This document shows, piece after piece, positions 26,830-37,118 of a DNA stretch of 64,000 nt (positions within the stretch are counted from its first letter, which is position 1; each line of letters opens with the position of its first letter). Source of the DNA: Persicobacter sp. CCB-QB2 (GTDB lineage: Bacteria > Bacteroidota > Bacteroidia > Cytophagales > Cyclobacteriaceae); contig NZ_LBGV01000001.1 in assembly GCF_001274635.1 (NCBI RefSeq), forward strand, positions 496,001-560,000, in the 5' to 3' direction. The position numbers were made by a program, and so were the translations under genes. Below the pieces are notes generated by a model, which ran no database searches, was not told the origin of the DNA, and worked only from the letters and a program-made list of their open reading frames with translations.

Positions 26830-27250
26830 GGAGTTAAATTTACTGCCTTATTAAATATAAATAATCCAAGATTAATAAATATTGGTGCGCATGAGGTACT
26901 TTTTAATATTTTTTAAGTTTAAAGTCGGTTATTGCGCTTTTTGTTTTATGTAGGTAATTACCTTTAATACTTAATCATAAACTAATGCTCAATAGGGATT
27001 AATTTGATATAAAACTAAATTATACCCTAAAGGATTAAATTTGGCCATTTAATCTCCGAAAGGCCTATATATCTATTTTTATTTTTGAAGATGTATGGTT
27101 TTTGAGTGTTTCTGATTAATCTGAATGTAATGTTTTATCTATTAAATCAATTTAATTCTTGTTTTAGTGTAATTATTGGTTAAAATTCGCCTAATGTTCA
27201 TAAACTTCACAAAGGTGAAAAAAGGTTAAATTATAAAATTTCCAATAATT
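26830..27250. other. AT-rich intergenic region
   Basis: These 421 bases are very AT-rich and hold no coding frame that I can support. TATTTTTG at 27080-27087 fits the -7 consensus TAnnTTTG but lies about 160 bases before the next gene and lacks a clear -33 box. The region marks the border between the virion-like module and the cargo genes. Confidence 0.5.
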
Positions 27251-28429
27251 ATGAAGATGGAATTAAACCAAATGTTTTTTAAAAAAAGCCTGATAGCAAT
27301 GACGGCTATCGCAGTTCTTTTTACAGGTTGTGGTGATGAGGGTGGAGACCCACCGGCCCCAACACCGGATCCGGATCCTGACCCGGAAACAGAATTAGTG
27401 CTTCCCGGCATGAAAGTAAGTGTGTTAGATGATTATCTAAATAAAGAGGCTTCTAATACCGAATCAGATTGGCATTTGTATGCCGATGTCATGAAGCTGA
27501 AAGTGGAATTTTCTGCACCAACGGGTGAGAATGAGGAAGCAGCTACTGTAGATGCTCCTGTTTTAACATTTACTGCCGGAGAAGAGGAAGTAAAATATGA
27601 TTTAGTGAAAGAAGGCGATTATTATGTCACGACGGAAATTCAGGATGAGTTTGCTGACCAGTATTTAACCGGCTTTGACATGGTCATTACCGCAAAGGTA
27701 AATGATGAGGATTACGAAGGAACAGAAACCGAAATTGTTCAGGACATTACGGTAACCACCGGTAAGTTTGGTTCTGTAGTTTTCTCTTTTGACCCGGATA
27801 ACCGCTACAAAACAGTTCAGATTTGTGATGAGAATGGAGAGAATTGTCAGGTATGGATGGCGGAGAATTTGAGGTGGACAGGAACAGACGGTAGTATTGC
27901 GAATCGAGTATATCAAATTGAGGGTGAAAGTGATGTTATTCCTGATTATGTTAAGAATTATGGGCATTTGTATACTCAGGATGAGAAGTTTGAATTAATG
28001 AATGACTATTTAGAGGATAGTGACTGGAGAATACCAACCTGTACAGTTGTCGATAGAACTAACTTTGAAGGTGATTGGGCACAACTTTGTAAAAATGTTG
28101 TGGGTGGTGATCCAGAAGAAGGAGGCGATGTTCTAAGTCCAGCATACTATTCTGGAACTTTTGAGAAGTTGAACAATGCTGAATTTTGGAGTGATAGTTT
28201 CCAAAAAGAAAACTGGACTAATGAATATGGCTTTTCTCTTTTAGGCGGAGGGGCCATTATATATGATGGTTATGTTGTCAATTTTAAAGATAGGGCATTG
28301 TTTCATGTTGATCTTCAAGATGTAGATGATAGTAAAAACCATAAGGCAGTTCATTTTTATAATGATAAAACTAGAGTTTATACTGGAGATGTTTATACTA
28401 CCGCAATTAGACTAGTTAAAATTCTATAA
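27251..28429 (+). CDS. FISUMP-domain lipoprotein
   Basis: This is a 392-residue lipoprotein (or 385 from the ATG at 27272). The signal peptide ends ILFTGC-like (AVLFTGCGDEGG), and a Pro/Asp linker follows. The C-terminal 190 residues fit the FISUMP (Fibrobacter succinogenes major paralogous) domain: QVWMAENLRW, YGHLYT, DSDWRIPT, WAQLC, EYGFSLLGGG and a final TTAIRLVKI. Function of the domain is not established; it is found on cell-surface proteins. Its stop overlaps the start of the giant exported protein (TAATG), so the two are co-translated. Confidence 0.85.
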   Translation: MKMELNQMFFKKSLIAMTAIAVLFTGCGDEGGDPPAPTPDPDPDPETELVLPGMKVSVLDDYLNKEASNTESDWHLYADVMKLKVEFSAPTGENEEAATVDAPVLTFTAGEEEVKYDLVKEGDYYVTTEIQDEFADQYLTGFDMVITAKVNDEDYEGTETEIVQDITVTTGKFGSVVFSFDPDNRYKTVQICDENGENCQVWMAENLRWTGTDGSIANRVYQIEGESDVIPDYVKNYGHLYTQDEKFELMNDYLEDSDWRIPTCTVVDRTNFEGDWAQLCKNVVGGDPEEGGDVLSPAYYSGTFEKLNNAEFWSDSFQKENWTNEYGFSLLGGGAIIYDGYVVNFKDRALFHVDLQDVDDSKNHKAVHFYNDKTRVYTGDVYTTAIRLVKIL

Positions 28430-31400
28430 TGATGAGGAGAGGATTATTTGCTTTCATTTTTACCTTTTATTCATTTCTAAGTTTTGGTTATGGGGTAAGA
28501 CACTCTAGTCCAGATGTTCCGAAGTATTCTGTTTTGAAGGTCACCAACTCAATGTTAGAAATACTAAACGAAGGATCGCCTATAGAAGCGGCTTATCGTG
28601 AACTATTTAGATTCAATATTGATAGTTTCTCAGAAAACTGGGATGGAAACTTATACAAAAAAGAAGGAAATACATGGACTCCTTTAGAGGTGAATTCTTA
28701 TTTTACACAAAAGGATATTAGTGATGGTAAAATAATCCTATCTCTTCTAAATTCCGGAAAGACTCATGGGCAGTCTATTAGCTTTGTTTATACAGCAAGT
28801 TATACTGGTAGTGGAACTGTTCCCATCGACCCCAACACCGGTACATTTACCTTTAATGTCGTAGACGAAGGCGCCCCAACCTTTAATTTAGCGCATACAG
28901 GCGCCAATATCTTGCTTGATGACCATTCTTTTAATAGTGGCGCTTCTAATGATGATTTTTACCTAATTAAGTCGTTCAGCCCAAACTTTAGTGGTACTAT
29001 TAAAAAGTTTAAGAATCAAAACTGGATTGATTTAACTAATGGTGAGATTAATGAAAGTCAAGAGGAGGAACAGCCTATTGGATGGACTCATTCTGAGATA
29101 ATAAATAATAAAGTCGGATTTTTCTCTAATGAATCAGGTAAGTTTGCTGTAGAAGTTGAGGTTTATGAATGGAGTAATGGCTTCCTGTGGTGGGGTAAAG
29201 GATATTCTAAGAAGAATATTACGAAATGGTTGTATTTCGATGTAGACGGAATTACTGAGCCCTTATTCACCATGAGTGCCATAGGAGCACGAGAAGATAT
29301 TCAGGTAGGAAGTACGACCGGAACAGCAATTTTTTCAGACATTAATAACTTATTATCTTATAATGCTGCTGCTGGCAAACACTTGGTTAAAGAATTAGAG
29401 ATTAGTGGTTTACCAAAAAGTGTTGGGAATTCTTTATCCAAAAGTGGCGGTGCAGGAGATTATAATATCACAATTACCGATAGCGGAGATAAGTGGAAGT
29501 TATCCGGCACTAAATTTATGCCTATAGCAGAGATGAATGCTGCTTTTAAAGCGTTGCTGTATTCGAAAGGCTGTGGGACTTCCAATTTGTTGACGAATAG
29601 CTTTACGGTAAAGGTCAATAATCCAGCAGGTAACGACCTGATGTCCGAAGACGGGAGTATTAATTATCAATATCAACCAATATTGTCTACATTGAATCCA
29701 TCTAGTCGGCAAGCCTTGGTTCAATCTCCTTTTGAGTACCATATTCGTAGTACTAATGCTTGTGATAATGAAAGCGAGCTATCGGTTTCCTATACTGTGA
29801 AAATATCAAAAAACGAATCCAATCCAGAAACAGGTGGGATTGCTTGGCTTTTCTATGACGCTACTGAGCAAAAGATTTATGGTTTCCCTTTTCCCCAACA
29901 CAAGAATGAAATAGCTTACGTCTTCATCACGGCTAACTACCAGGATGGGCACAATATTCCATCCGATACTTTTGTTATGCAGATTTCAGCGGTAGAAGGA
30001 GGGGTTGATGTAGCTTTGGATGGTGGAGATTTTGAGTTAAACAGTTGTGAATATGATGCACTTCCTCAGGTAGAAATCCAGGGGAAAAACACCAATTCAT
30101 TCGAAAATGGTATCTACTATACGATTGATTTAGCTTTAGGCTATGAATTTTATAATTCTGATAAAACTGGCCTAAGTGTTGAGTTTCAAAAATCAGATGA
30201 TAGTTGGCAATCAATTAATTTAAGCAATTTTTCATTTGAAGGTACAGGCACCATTAAATTTAGGCATCAACATGGTGAGGGTAGAAAGGCCGTTAGGATA
30301 AATGGTTTGAAAGTAAAGTATGCAGGGAGTGAAGACATTGTAGCCAAAGAGTATTTATTTTCAAATTTCACCAAAAAGGCGGCCTCGGAGGATGAAGTGA
30401 TCCCTATTGGTTCTTGCCAAAGTATCTCTTATTATCAACCTTATTGCTTTATCAACTATTTTCCAAACCCTGGATGCTCCGGAACGAGTGTTGATGTTAC
30501 TATTCTGAGTAAGAGTAATCATGACTTTCAACTAAGGGTTTACCAAGGAAGCCCTTCCGCTAATGATTCCTATTATGATTTTTCTTATGATGGAAATGCA
30601 GATAAGTATTCATTAAATATTCCAAAGGAAGATTTACACGCTGGAAATTATGTCCTGGAGCCTTATTATGTTCATGGTGGTGAACCTTTATGTTCTATGG
30701 GAACATATAATTTGGAGATAAAGGAAAGCCCTACCATTATTGCTTTAGAAGACGAATTTCAATTTAACACAAATGTTCCTGCTGAGGAAGAATTATTTTC
30801 AAGTAAATACTTGGTGACCTGGTCTGAAAATGCCGAAGGATATACTCGGTTTGCTGATGGAGAAGGAGTTTATAAGGTTGGAGAAAAATATTATTTTGAC
30901 CCTGCTCGGGTGAATTTGGACAAGGGGGCAGATGATATTGAAATTGTACTTACAGAGTACAATACGAACGGATGTAGTAACTCAGACACTCTAATCTTTA
31001 AGGTTTTCTCGGATTTATATGCAAATGATATGATTTGTTTTTCCGATCAAAATAGAGATGTGGCCATCAGGAAATTAGATCCAGAGGAAGGGACAGATAT
31101 CGATAACATTGAGTTTAATTATTCCTACCTTGTCGAGGAAATAATGGAAAGCTACTATCGGGATAATGATAGGGTTCCCCAAGAGTATTTGGAAGCGGCA
31201 TATTTACAGGCCTATAATAAAATTAAGAGTGAGATTAGCACCAGTATGGGATTTGGCTTTTATCAATCCATGTTGAAAGGCGGATTTTCTTTTAATGCTA
31301 TTCCTGATTCTATTTCCTATAACTTTGGAGATGCTTTTATGAATCTTAGTGGTTATTTGAATTCTTCTCTGAGTGGGTATGTAGTAAGTCATAATTTTGG

Positions 31401-34400
31401 CTCGGTTTACCCGGTGTTTCTATTTGAAAAAGAGTATTTACCGAGTTCTTCGGATCAATATTATCGGGTGAATCTTAATTTCGCTCCCGAGGAAAAAGCT
31501 TTTTCTTTCGATTATACTTTTAATAATCAATCGGTATCCTTGTCGTTGGGGGATTTAAAAGACCATGTCGATTTCACATTTATTCAGGATAATTATTGTA
31601 ATACCGATACTGCATATTGGGTATTTCATAGTTATCTGGACATTTTAGATGTAGAACTTTTTGAAGTTATTGCTGAAAAAGACATTCCAATATTAAACAT
31701 TGCGGAGAGGGAAATTGCTCCCGCTCAAACGACAACATCTTATCGGATAAATTTTCCCGGAATCGAGGTAGCAGAAAATGCCCGAAAGGTTTTGAAAGCA
31801 AAGATTCATTATCAACAAGGCAATTGTAAAGAGACATTCCAGAAGGTATTTACGCTGCAAAAAGGGGTAGTTCGTCCTACCATAATGTTCGATGATTTTT
31901 TATACAGCGCCAATGACAATGAAGAGGTTAAGGAATTAAAATTCTGTAAAAACACTTCCGAAGTAGCTTTAAAAGTGAAAGATGCCACCGAAAATATTTA
32001 TTGGGAATTAGATTATCCGGGCGATCCTACCGTTAAAAAGACCATTGTTCCTTCAGATTATATCTCTATAGCCCCTAGGGATGGTACTCAGGAATTAATG
32101 GTACGATATGCAGTGGGTTGTAAAGCTAACGATAATGATGGTGACCTTGAATTACATCTGAATATTTCTCCGGCAAGCCAAGGGACTTTAAATTTCACCA
32201 AAAAGGATTTTACTTTTGAGCCTGAAGATTATTTGGAGCATACTGTTGATTTATCTTATTGGCTGGACGGAGTTAGTGGAACTGCGACTGCAGGCTTAGA
32301 GATATTGTCACCTGAAGGGATCAGTGAGCGGGTATATTTTAGTGAAGATATATTTTCTGCCTACCCTGTTAGCCAATCTGGGGTTTATCAAATGAAGCTA
32401 CTGAATCAAACAGAAACCGTTACGGATGACAATGATGAAAATGAACCTTTGTTTTGTGATTGGGAAAGTGCATCACAGGCAATAAGAATCTTTAGAAAGC
32501 CGCTGATTGAAGGTGTTCCTGTAAAATACATGTGTCCAACAGAACAAAGTATTAATTTATCCTCCTTATTTACAGCAAAGTTGGGTGATTCGGAATTTGA
32601 ATTGAAGGAGCATGGTTCATTAACATTTAGGCTTTATAAATATATTCTAAACGAAGATGGTGATGAGGAATTGGGTCCTTTAATAGAAGTGGCAGAAAGT
32701 TTTACCCCTGAAGATAATTCTAAATATTTGGTTGAAGCGGTTTATGTTCAACCAGATGGTGCCGGTGATAATTTTCCGGAAGTGGTGTCAAAAAGAGAAA
32801 GCTCTACTACATTAATCAAGGAAGAAATTTCCATTTCTCTGGATTATTATAATGAGGATTTACAGCAAAATAAATTATGCTTTGGCGCTCCGGACTGGGA
32901 GCTAAATCCTTTAGTTTATATGGGTAATGAGCTTATTGAACAAGATGTTACTGGTACAAAGCAAACACTTCAATTTTTTAATTACCAAATCTTAAATAGT
33001 GCGGATGGAGATGAATCCGATAATTTATTAGTTTTTGGTTCAGATACCAGCTCGGTACATGTAAAAACGAATAAGGTTGGAGAGTTTACTTTGAAAATGG
33101 AATTACTTACCCAACGGATCAATAATCTAGCGGATGGTTGCGTGGTTCCTTTTGAAGTTGATTTGGAGACTTTTAATAACCCTCGTTCGATCATCAGGAA
33201 TTTTCCAGATAATGAGTGTCAAACAGAAGGAGGCCAATTGGATTTGAAGCCCGAGGCGTTCACCTATGAAGGTAACAATATAAGTGTAACAGATAATAAT
33301 TCTACTTTTCAGGCCATTGATCAGGATGGAAAAGAAAGATTGATTTTTCAGAGAAGCGGAAAAGATACAGAGGTAATGCTCGATTCAGTTGGGCACTTTA
33401 ATATCATTTTTAATTTTATTGATGATAATGGTTGTTCTGCCACGACCAATGAGTTATTAAAAGTTAAGGCTCGACCAACCGCAGATTTTAGGGTTGATAA
33501 ACCGATTATATGTATTAATGATGAAGAAGCTTTTAGCTTTCATAATGAATCTAAGTTATTAGATCTTGATGCATTATTTACGGGTCATATCAATAGATTG
33601 GCTTGGGATTTCGATAATGGTTTCAGTGCAGATAGCGGCATGCCAGATGAGGATGGCAATGGCAATTTGGGGGGAACTATTTCGGAAGAAGGCAATGAAA
33701 CTAATACAAGCGGAATTTATACTGATCCTTCTCACTTTTATACTCGTGCCAATAAATTCAATGTTAGTCTGATCGCTTACAGTTCATTTGGTTGTTCAAA
33801 TAGGATTGAAATACCCATTGAGCTAGGCGCTAACCCAAAAGTTGCTTTTGATGTAGAAAACTTTACCATTGGAAGAGCAACTAATTTCATCAACAGCACA
33901 GATATTGAGGGCTATACTGGAAAGAGATTTATTGATAAATTAACATGGGATTTTGGCGATGGAGAGTTGCAAACTGATTATGGCGATGAGATCACAACAG
34001 ATTACTCCCACCACTATGCTATGGAAGGGGCAAAAACAGTGACACTCTATGCTGAAATTGATTCTATTGGGTGTAGTGATGAGTTAAGTCGTGTAATCCC
34101 GGTTTTTCCTCTAAAAAACCCTACTTCTGAGAATAATTACAGCACTTCCTTCTCTAAAGTAGATGGGGCTAACGACCCCGCCGGCTGGCTACACTCTGGC
34201 CAATGGGATACCGAATATGCATTAAGCTCCTGGAGTCTAACAGACGGCAGTTGGCAAACAAACACAGGAAACCATGGGAATGAAGATGCGCAAAAGGAGC
34301 ATACCTATTATGCGGCTGAGAATTCCTGGATTGAAAGCCCGACTTTCGATTTAACTGATTTAGATCTTCCCATGTTGTCGATGAAACTGAATATCAATTC

Positions 34401-35751
34401 CGCTCCGGGAGTAGATGGTATTAGTTTGCGCTATACTTGTAATGAAGGGAAGACCTGGAATACGGTGGGTAATATGGGAGAGGGCCTGGATTGGTTTACC
34501 AATGAGACCGTACTAAGTCTTCCTCAGGATAATGTAGAACGTAAAATTCAGGGATGGTCCGGGGATACAGGGGAATTATATGCCCGTATTCCCTTGGATG
34601 CGGTTCAAAGCGATGCCTTGACCCCGAGTATTGAGGCGGAAAATCCGGGCGATGGCCGGGTTCGTTTCCGACTTTGGTTTGCCTCAAATAACAGGGTAGA
34701 TGCCACGGCAGACTACACAGGCATTAAGCTGGAAGAATTTACCGTGAGTGCTCGTAACCGCCTGGTGGTGGTGGAAAACTTTACCCATGATGATGTTCCG
34801 GAAACACAAACCGATGCTATTTTAGAAACGGTTGGCGTGAATCCGGAGGAGTTGGTATTGCTTCAATATGGTTTCCAAATTGTGGGATCGGTGGATGAAT
34901 TATATAAATATTGCTGGATGCCCTCCGGTGCGCGCGCCCTACATTACAGTGTCCCATATCCGGAAAGAGCGATGGTGAATGGGGTGCATTATGAAGATAA
35001 ATTATGGAGTGAAAGTGATCTTCCTTTGGTGGTTAGTCAAGAGAAGCTTGAAGTTGCCCGGGTTAATATTCAACCCATTAACCCACAAGATTTAGTGGAT
35101 AATTTGAACCCTAAAACCGGGCAGACTAGCATAAACGTTGGCTTTGAAACCACCGGCCTTCCGCTTGAAGAAGAAGATACCAGACTGATTCTTCGTCCGC
35201 ATATGGTCGCAGAAAATTTTGAATTACCGAATTCAGGACGTGTATTTAAAAATTTAGCGCGTGAAATTCTTCCAAATACTGCCGGGATTTTTGTTCATAT
35301 TGATGAAGCGGATGAAAAAGGTATCTTACAGTTTGATGCTTCCTTTGACTGGACTCCCGATCATGCTTGGGCTTATGCTGATAAGGTTAAAATGGTGGTA
35401 ACGGTGCAGGGATTTGAGTCGGATAAAATTTATCAGGTTCGGGTCTTTGATATTGATAAAGCTTTGATAGCGGAGCCTCCTTTGGATGCAGAAGAAATGG
35501 CGAAAAAGCTTCAATTGTATCCTAATCCCAATGAAGGACACTTTACTTTGGAGTGGTCTTCTGAAGGCCTGGCAGATGCCTGGAGCCTGTATACTGTAGA
35601 CGGCAGAAAAGTAGCGGATGGCCACTTCCAATCTCCTACGAATCGCCAACAACATATAGTTGTTGAAGATCTGGCAGATGGAGTTTATATACTCATGCTA
35701 TTAAAGGAGGATAAAATATTGACCAATAAACGAATGATGGTCGCTCATTAA
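28429..35751 (+). CDS. giant T9SS-exported surface protein with PKD domains
   Basis: This is a 2440-residue protein with signal peptide residues 1-22 (RRGLFAFIFTFYSFLSFGYG). Long beta-rich repeats follow, with Cys-containing strands spread throughout. Two PKD-like domains lie at about 1685-1880 (LAWDFDNGFSAD, LTWDFGDGELQTD). Next comes a jelly-roll-like region (SWIESPTFDLTDLDLPMLSM), and residues about 2363-2440 form a type A T9SS sorting domain (LYPNPNEGHFTLEW ... DGVYILMLLKE). T9SS cargo crosses the outer membrane and is attached to the surface or released. Size and repeats suggest an adhesin. It sits inside the putative integrative element. Confidence 0.9.
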   Translation: MMRRGLFAFIFTFYSFLSFGYGVRHSSPDVPKYSVLKVTNSMLEILNEGSPIEAAYRELFRFNIDSFSENWDGNLYKKEGNTWTPLEVNSYFTQKDISDGKIILSLLNSGKTHGQSISFVYTASYTGSGTVPIDPNTGTFTFNVVDEGAPTFNLAHTGANILLDDHSFNSGASNDDFYLIKSFSPNFSGTIKKFKNQNWIDLTNGEINESQEEEQPIGWTHSEIINNKVGFFSNESGKFAVEVEVYEWSNGFLWWGKGYSKKNITKWLYFDVDGITEPLFTMSAIGAREDIQVGSTTGTAIFSDINNLLSYNAAAGKHLVKELEISGLPKSVGNSLSKSGGAGDYNITITDSGDKWKLSGTKFMPIAEMNAAFKALLYSKGCGTSNLLTNSFTVKVNNPAGNDLMSEDGSINYQYQPILSTLNPSSRQALVQSPFEYHIRSTNACDNESELSVSYTVKISKNESNPETGGIAWLFYDATEQKIYGFPFPQHKNEIAYVFITANYQDGHNIPSDTFVMQISAVEGGVDVALDGGDFELNSCEYDALPQVEIQGKNTNSFENGIYYTIDLALGYEFYNSDKTGLSVEFQKSDDSWQSINLSNFSFEGTGTIKFRHQHGEGRKAVRINGLKVKYAGSEDIVAKEYLFSNFTKKAASEDEVIPIGSCQSISYYQPYCFINYFPNPGCSGTSVDVTILSKSNHDFQLRVYQGSPSANDSYYDFSYDGNADKYSLNIPKEDLHAGNYVLEPYYVHGGEPLCSMGTYNLEIKESPTIIALEDEFQFNTNVPAEEELFSSKYLVTWSENAEGYTRFADGEGVYKVGEKYYFDPARVNLDKGADDIEIVLTEYNTNGCSNSDTLIFKVFSDLYANDMICFSDQNRDVAIRKLDPEEGTDIDNIEFNYSYLVEEIMESYYRDNDRVPQEYLEAAYLQAYNKIKSEISTSMGFGFYQSMLKGGFSFNAIPDSISYNFGDAFMNLSGYLNSSLSGYVVSHNFGSVYPVFLFEKEYLPSSSDQYYRVNLNFAPEEKAFSFDYTFNNQSVSLSLGDLKDHVDFTFIQDNYCNTDTAYWVFHSYLDILDVELFEVIAEKDIPILNIAEREIAPAQTTTSYRINFPGIEVAENARKVLKAKIHYQQGNCKETFQKVFTLQKGVVRPTIMFDDFLYSANDNEEVKELKFCKNTSEVALKVKDATENIYWELDYPGDPTVKKTIVPSDYISIAPRDGTQELMVRYAVGCKANDNDGDLELHLNISPASQGTLNFTKKDFTFEPEDYLEHTVDLSYWLDGVSGTATAGLEILSPEGISERVYFSEDIFSAYPVSQSGVYQMKLLNQTETVTDDNDENEPLFCDWESASQAIRIFRKPLIEGVPVKYMCPTEQSINLSSLFTAKLGDSEFELKEHGSLTFRLYKYILNEDGDEELGPLIEVAESFTPEDNSKYLVEAVYVQPDGAGDNFPEVVSKRESSTTLIKEEISISLDYYNEDLQQNKLCFGAPDWELNPLVYMGNELIEQDVTGTKQTLQFFNYQILNSADGDESDNLLVFGSDTSSVHVKTNKVGEFTLKMELLTQRINNLADGCVVPFEVDLETFNNPRSIIRNFPDNECQTEGGQLDLKPEAFTYEGNNISVTDNNSTFQAIDQDGKERLIFQRSGKDTEVMLDSVGHFNIIFNFIDDNGCSATTNELLKVKARPTADFRVDKPIICINDEEAFSFHNESKLLDLDALFTGHINRLAWDFDNGFSADSGMPDEDGNGNLGGTISEEGNETNTSGIYTDPSHFYTRANKFNVSLIAYSSFGCSNRIEIPIELGANPKVAFDVENFTIGRATNFINSTDIEGYTGKRFIDKLTWDFGDGELQTDYGDEITTDYSHHYAMEGAKTVTLYAEIDSIGCSDELSRVIPVFPLKNPTSENNYSTSFSKVDGANDPAGWLHSGQWDTEYALSSWSLTDGSWQTNTGNHGNEDAQKEHTYYAAENSWIESPTFDLTDLDLPMLSMKLNINSAPGVDGISLRYTCNEGKTWNTVGNMGEGLDWFTNETVLSLPQDNVERKIQGWSGDTGELYARIPLDAVQSDALTPSIEAENPGDGRVRFRLWFASNNRVDATADYTGIKLEEFTVSARNRLVVVENFTHDDVPETQTDAILETVGVNPEELVLLQYGFQIVGSVDELYKYCWMPSGARALHYSVPYPERAMVNGVHYEDKLWSESDLPLVVSQEKLEVARVNIQPINPQDLVDNLNPKTGQTSINVGFETTGLPLEEEDTRLILRPHMVAENFELPNSGRVFKNLAREILPNTAGIFVHIDEADEKGILQFDASFDWTPDHAWAYADKVKMVVTVQGFESDKIYQVRVFDIDKALIAEPPLDAEEMAKKLQLYPNPNEGHFTLEWSSEGLADAWSLYTVDGRKVADGHFQSPTNRQQHIVVEDLADGVYILMLLKEDKILTNKRMMVAH

Positions 35752-35773
35752 GAAAATGTAAAACGGATTTTGA

Positions 35774-35801
35774 GATTGGGAGATTAAATTGTCTCCCAAT
35801 C
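35774..35801 (+). terminator. hairpin between exported protein and lipoprotein genes
   Basis: A perfect 10-bp stem, GATTGGGAGA with TCTCCCAATC around an 8-base loop, is followed by a weak T-rich tract (ATTATTTCTTATT). It may attenuate transcription into the next gene rather than end it fully. Confidence 0.55.
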
Positions 35802-35826
35802 ATTATTTCTTATTATTTACTATACA

Positions 35827-36996
35827 ATGACTTTTAAAAAAACACTTATATTCAGTCTTTTTATTGGACTTTTTTCCTGTAGTGAAAATCTGAATTTGCC
35901 TGAAAATGATTATTTCCTGAAAATTTTAGGCTATAACGGTCAGGATGAAGCCGTAGCTTTGCAGCTGTTGGAGAACGAAGATTTACTATTAGCTGGGAAC
36001 TTAAATTTAACAGCAGGTGGTTCAGCTTTATTTTGGACCAAGTTGAACAAGTATGGGGTGACCCAATGGCAGTTTACCTGGAATGAGCAGGAGAATCAGG
36101 AAATGAAGGACTGGATTCTGAGAGATGATCGTATTTTGGCGACCGGTTTGGTGAAGGGTGATAGTACCTACCTGGGATTATGGGAAATGGACGCCACTTC
36201 AGGCAAATTGATTCAGTTTACTAAACCGATCAAATCCAAGGTGGAAAGTTGGGGGCAGAAGTTACTGCAAACTCAGGACGGAGGTTTATTGATCGTGGGT
36301 AATTACTCCGATACTGATCAGACTGTTAGATATGAAGGCATGATTTTTCAATGTCAAAATTCAGATGGAACTGAAAAATGGGAAACTCAACATCACCAAT
36401 TAGAGCCGTTTGAACAGTTAATTGCCGCTGCTGAGATCAATAATCAGTTTTACCTTTTTGGGAATGTGGGTAAAAATGCAGATAAAAAGCTTCGCATCAT
36501 TTGCCTAAATAGCGATGGGCAAATATTGTATACCAATATTTACGGAGAAACAGGTGGAAATGTGGAAGCCGTTTCAGCATCATTCAATAAGCAAGGAGTC
36601 CAATTCCTGGCTACTGAAGGCACGGGCAATAACCGCAGAATGCTCCTTGGCGAGCTAAATCTTTCAGCGGAACTAATAAAAGCAAATACCATTGATAGTG
36701 ATTTAACCGAATTTGCAGCTGACTTCTGTCGTGATACTCAGGGCAATTATTTTGTGATCGGAAATCGGATTATTGATGCCCGAAAAACAGACTGTTTGCT
36801 ACAAAAACGAGATGTCAATTTTAACTTGATTTGGGAGCAGACCTATGGATCGGAATGGCAGGATAAAGCAGAAAAAGTATTTATTCGCTCCACCGGCCCC
36901 GGCTTTCTGGCGACCGTTAACTTTGACAATAAAAACGAAAATGCCAATACCAATATGGCCATCTATAGTTTGGACCAGGAAGGAAATTTGAAATAA
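35827..36996 (+). CDS. propeller-like lipoprotein
   Basis: In this 389-residue protein the signal peptide ends GLFSCSENLN with a lipidation Cys. The mature part repeats segments of about 50 residues with DGGLLIVGNYSD, GNYFVIGNRI and similar strands, typical of a seven-bladed beta-propeller related to delta-60/PQQ-like repeats. It follows the giant exported protein in the same direction and may act with it at the surface. Function unknown. Confidence 0.75.
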   Translation: MTFKKTLIFSLFIGLFSCSENLNLPENDYFLKILGYNGQDEAVALQLLENEDLLLAGNLNLTAGGSALFWTKLNKYGVTQWQFTWNEQENQEMKDWILRDDRILATGLVKGDSTYLGLWEMDATSGKLIQFTKPIKSKVESWGQKLLQTQDGGLLIVGNYSDTDQTVRYEGMIFQCQNSDGTEKWETQHHQLEPFEQLIAAAEINNQFYLFGNVGKNADKKLRIICLNSDGQILYTNIYGETGGNVEAVSASFNKQGVQFLATEGTGNNRRMLLGELNLSAELIKANTIDSDLTEFAADFCRDTQGNYFVIGNRIIDARKTDCLLQKRDVNFNLIWEQTYGSEWQDKAEKVFIRSTGPGFLATVNFDNKNENANTNMAIYSLDQEGNLK

Positions 36997-37015
36997 CTTT
37001 TGGGAACAATGCGCT

Positions 37016-37031
37016 CGCTTGCAGGCAAGCG
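37016..37031. repeat. short perfect palindrome
   Basis: CGCTTGCAGGCAAGCG is a 7-bp inverted repeat with a 2-base loop, in the gap after the propeller lipoprotein. It resembles a REP-type unit or a weak terminator, but no T tract follows. Confidence 0.4.
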
Positions 37032-37090
37032 GGCGAAATGTTCAATTAGTAATTGAATATTTCCATCTTCAAATTATTAGAATTTTTGAG

Positions 37091-37117
37091 AGCCCGGTCT
37101 GAATAGCCGGGCTTTTT
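37091..37117 (+). terminator. Rho-independent terminator
   Basis: AGCCCGG and CCGGGCT form a 7-bp stem followed by five T residues. It lies between the convergent propeller lipoprotein and AAA+ ATPase genes and serves at least the plus strand. Confidence 0.85.
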
Positions 37118-37118
37118 G

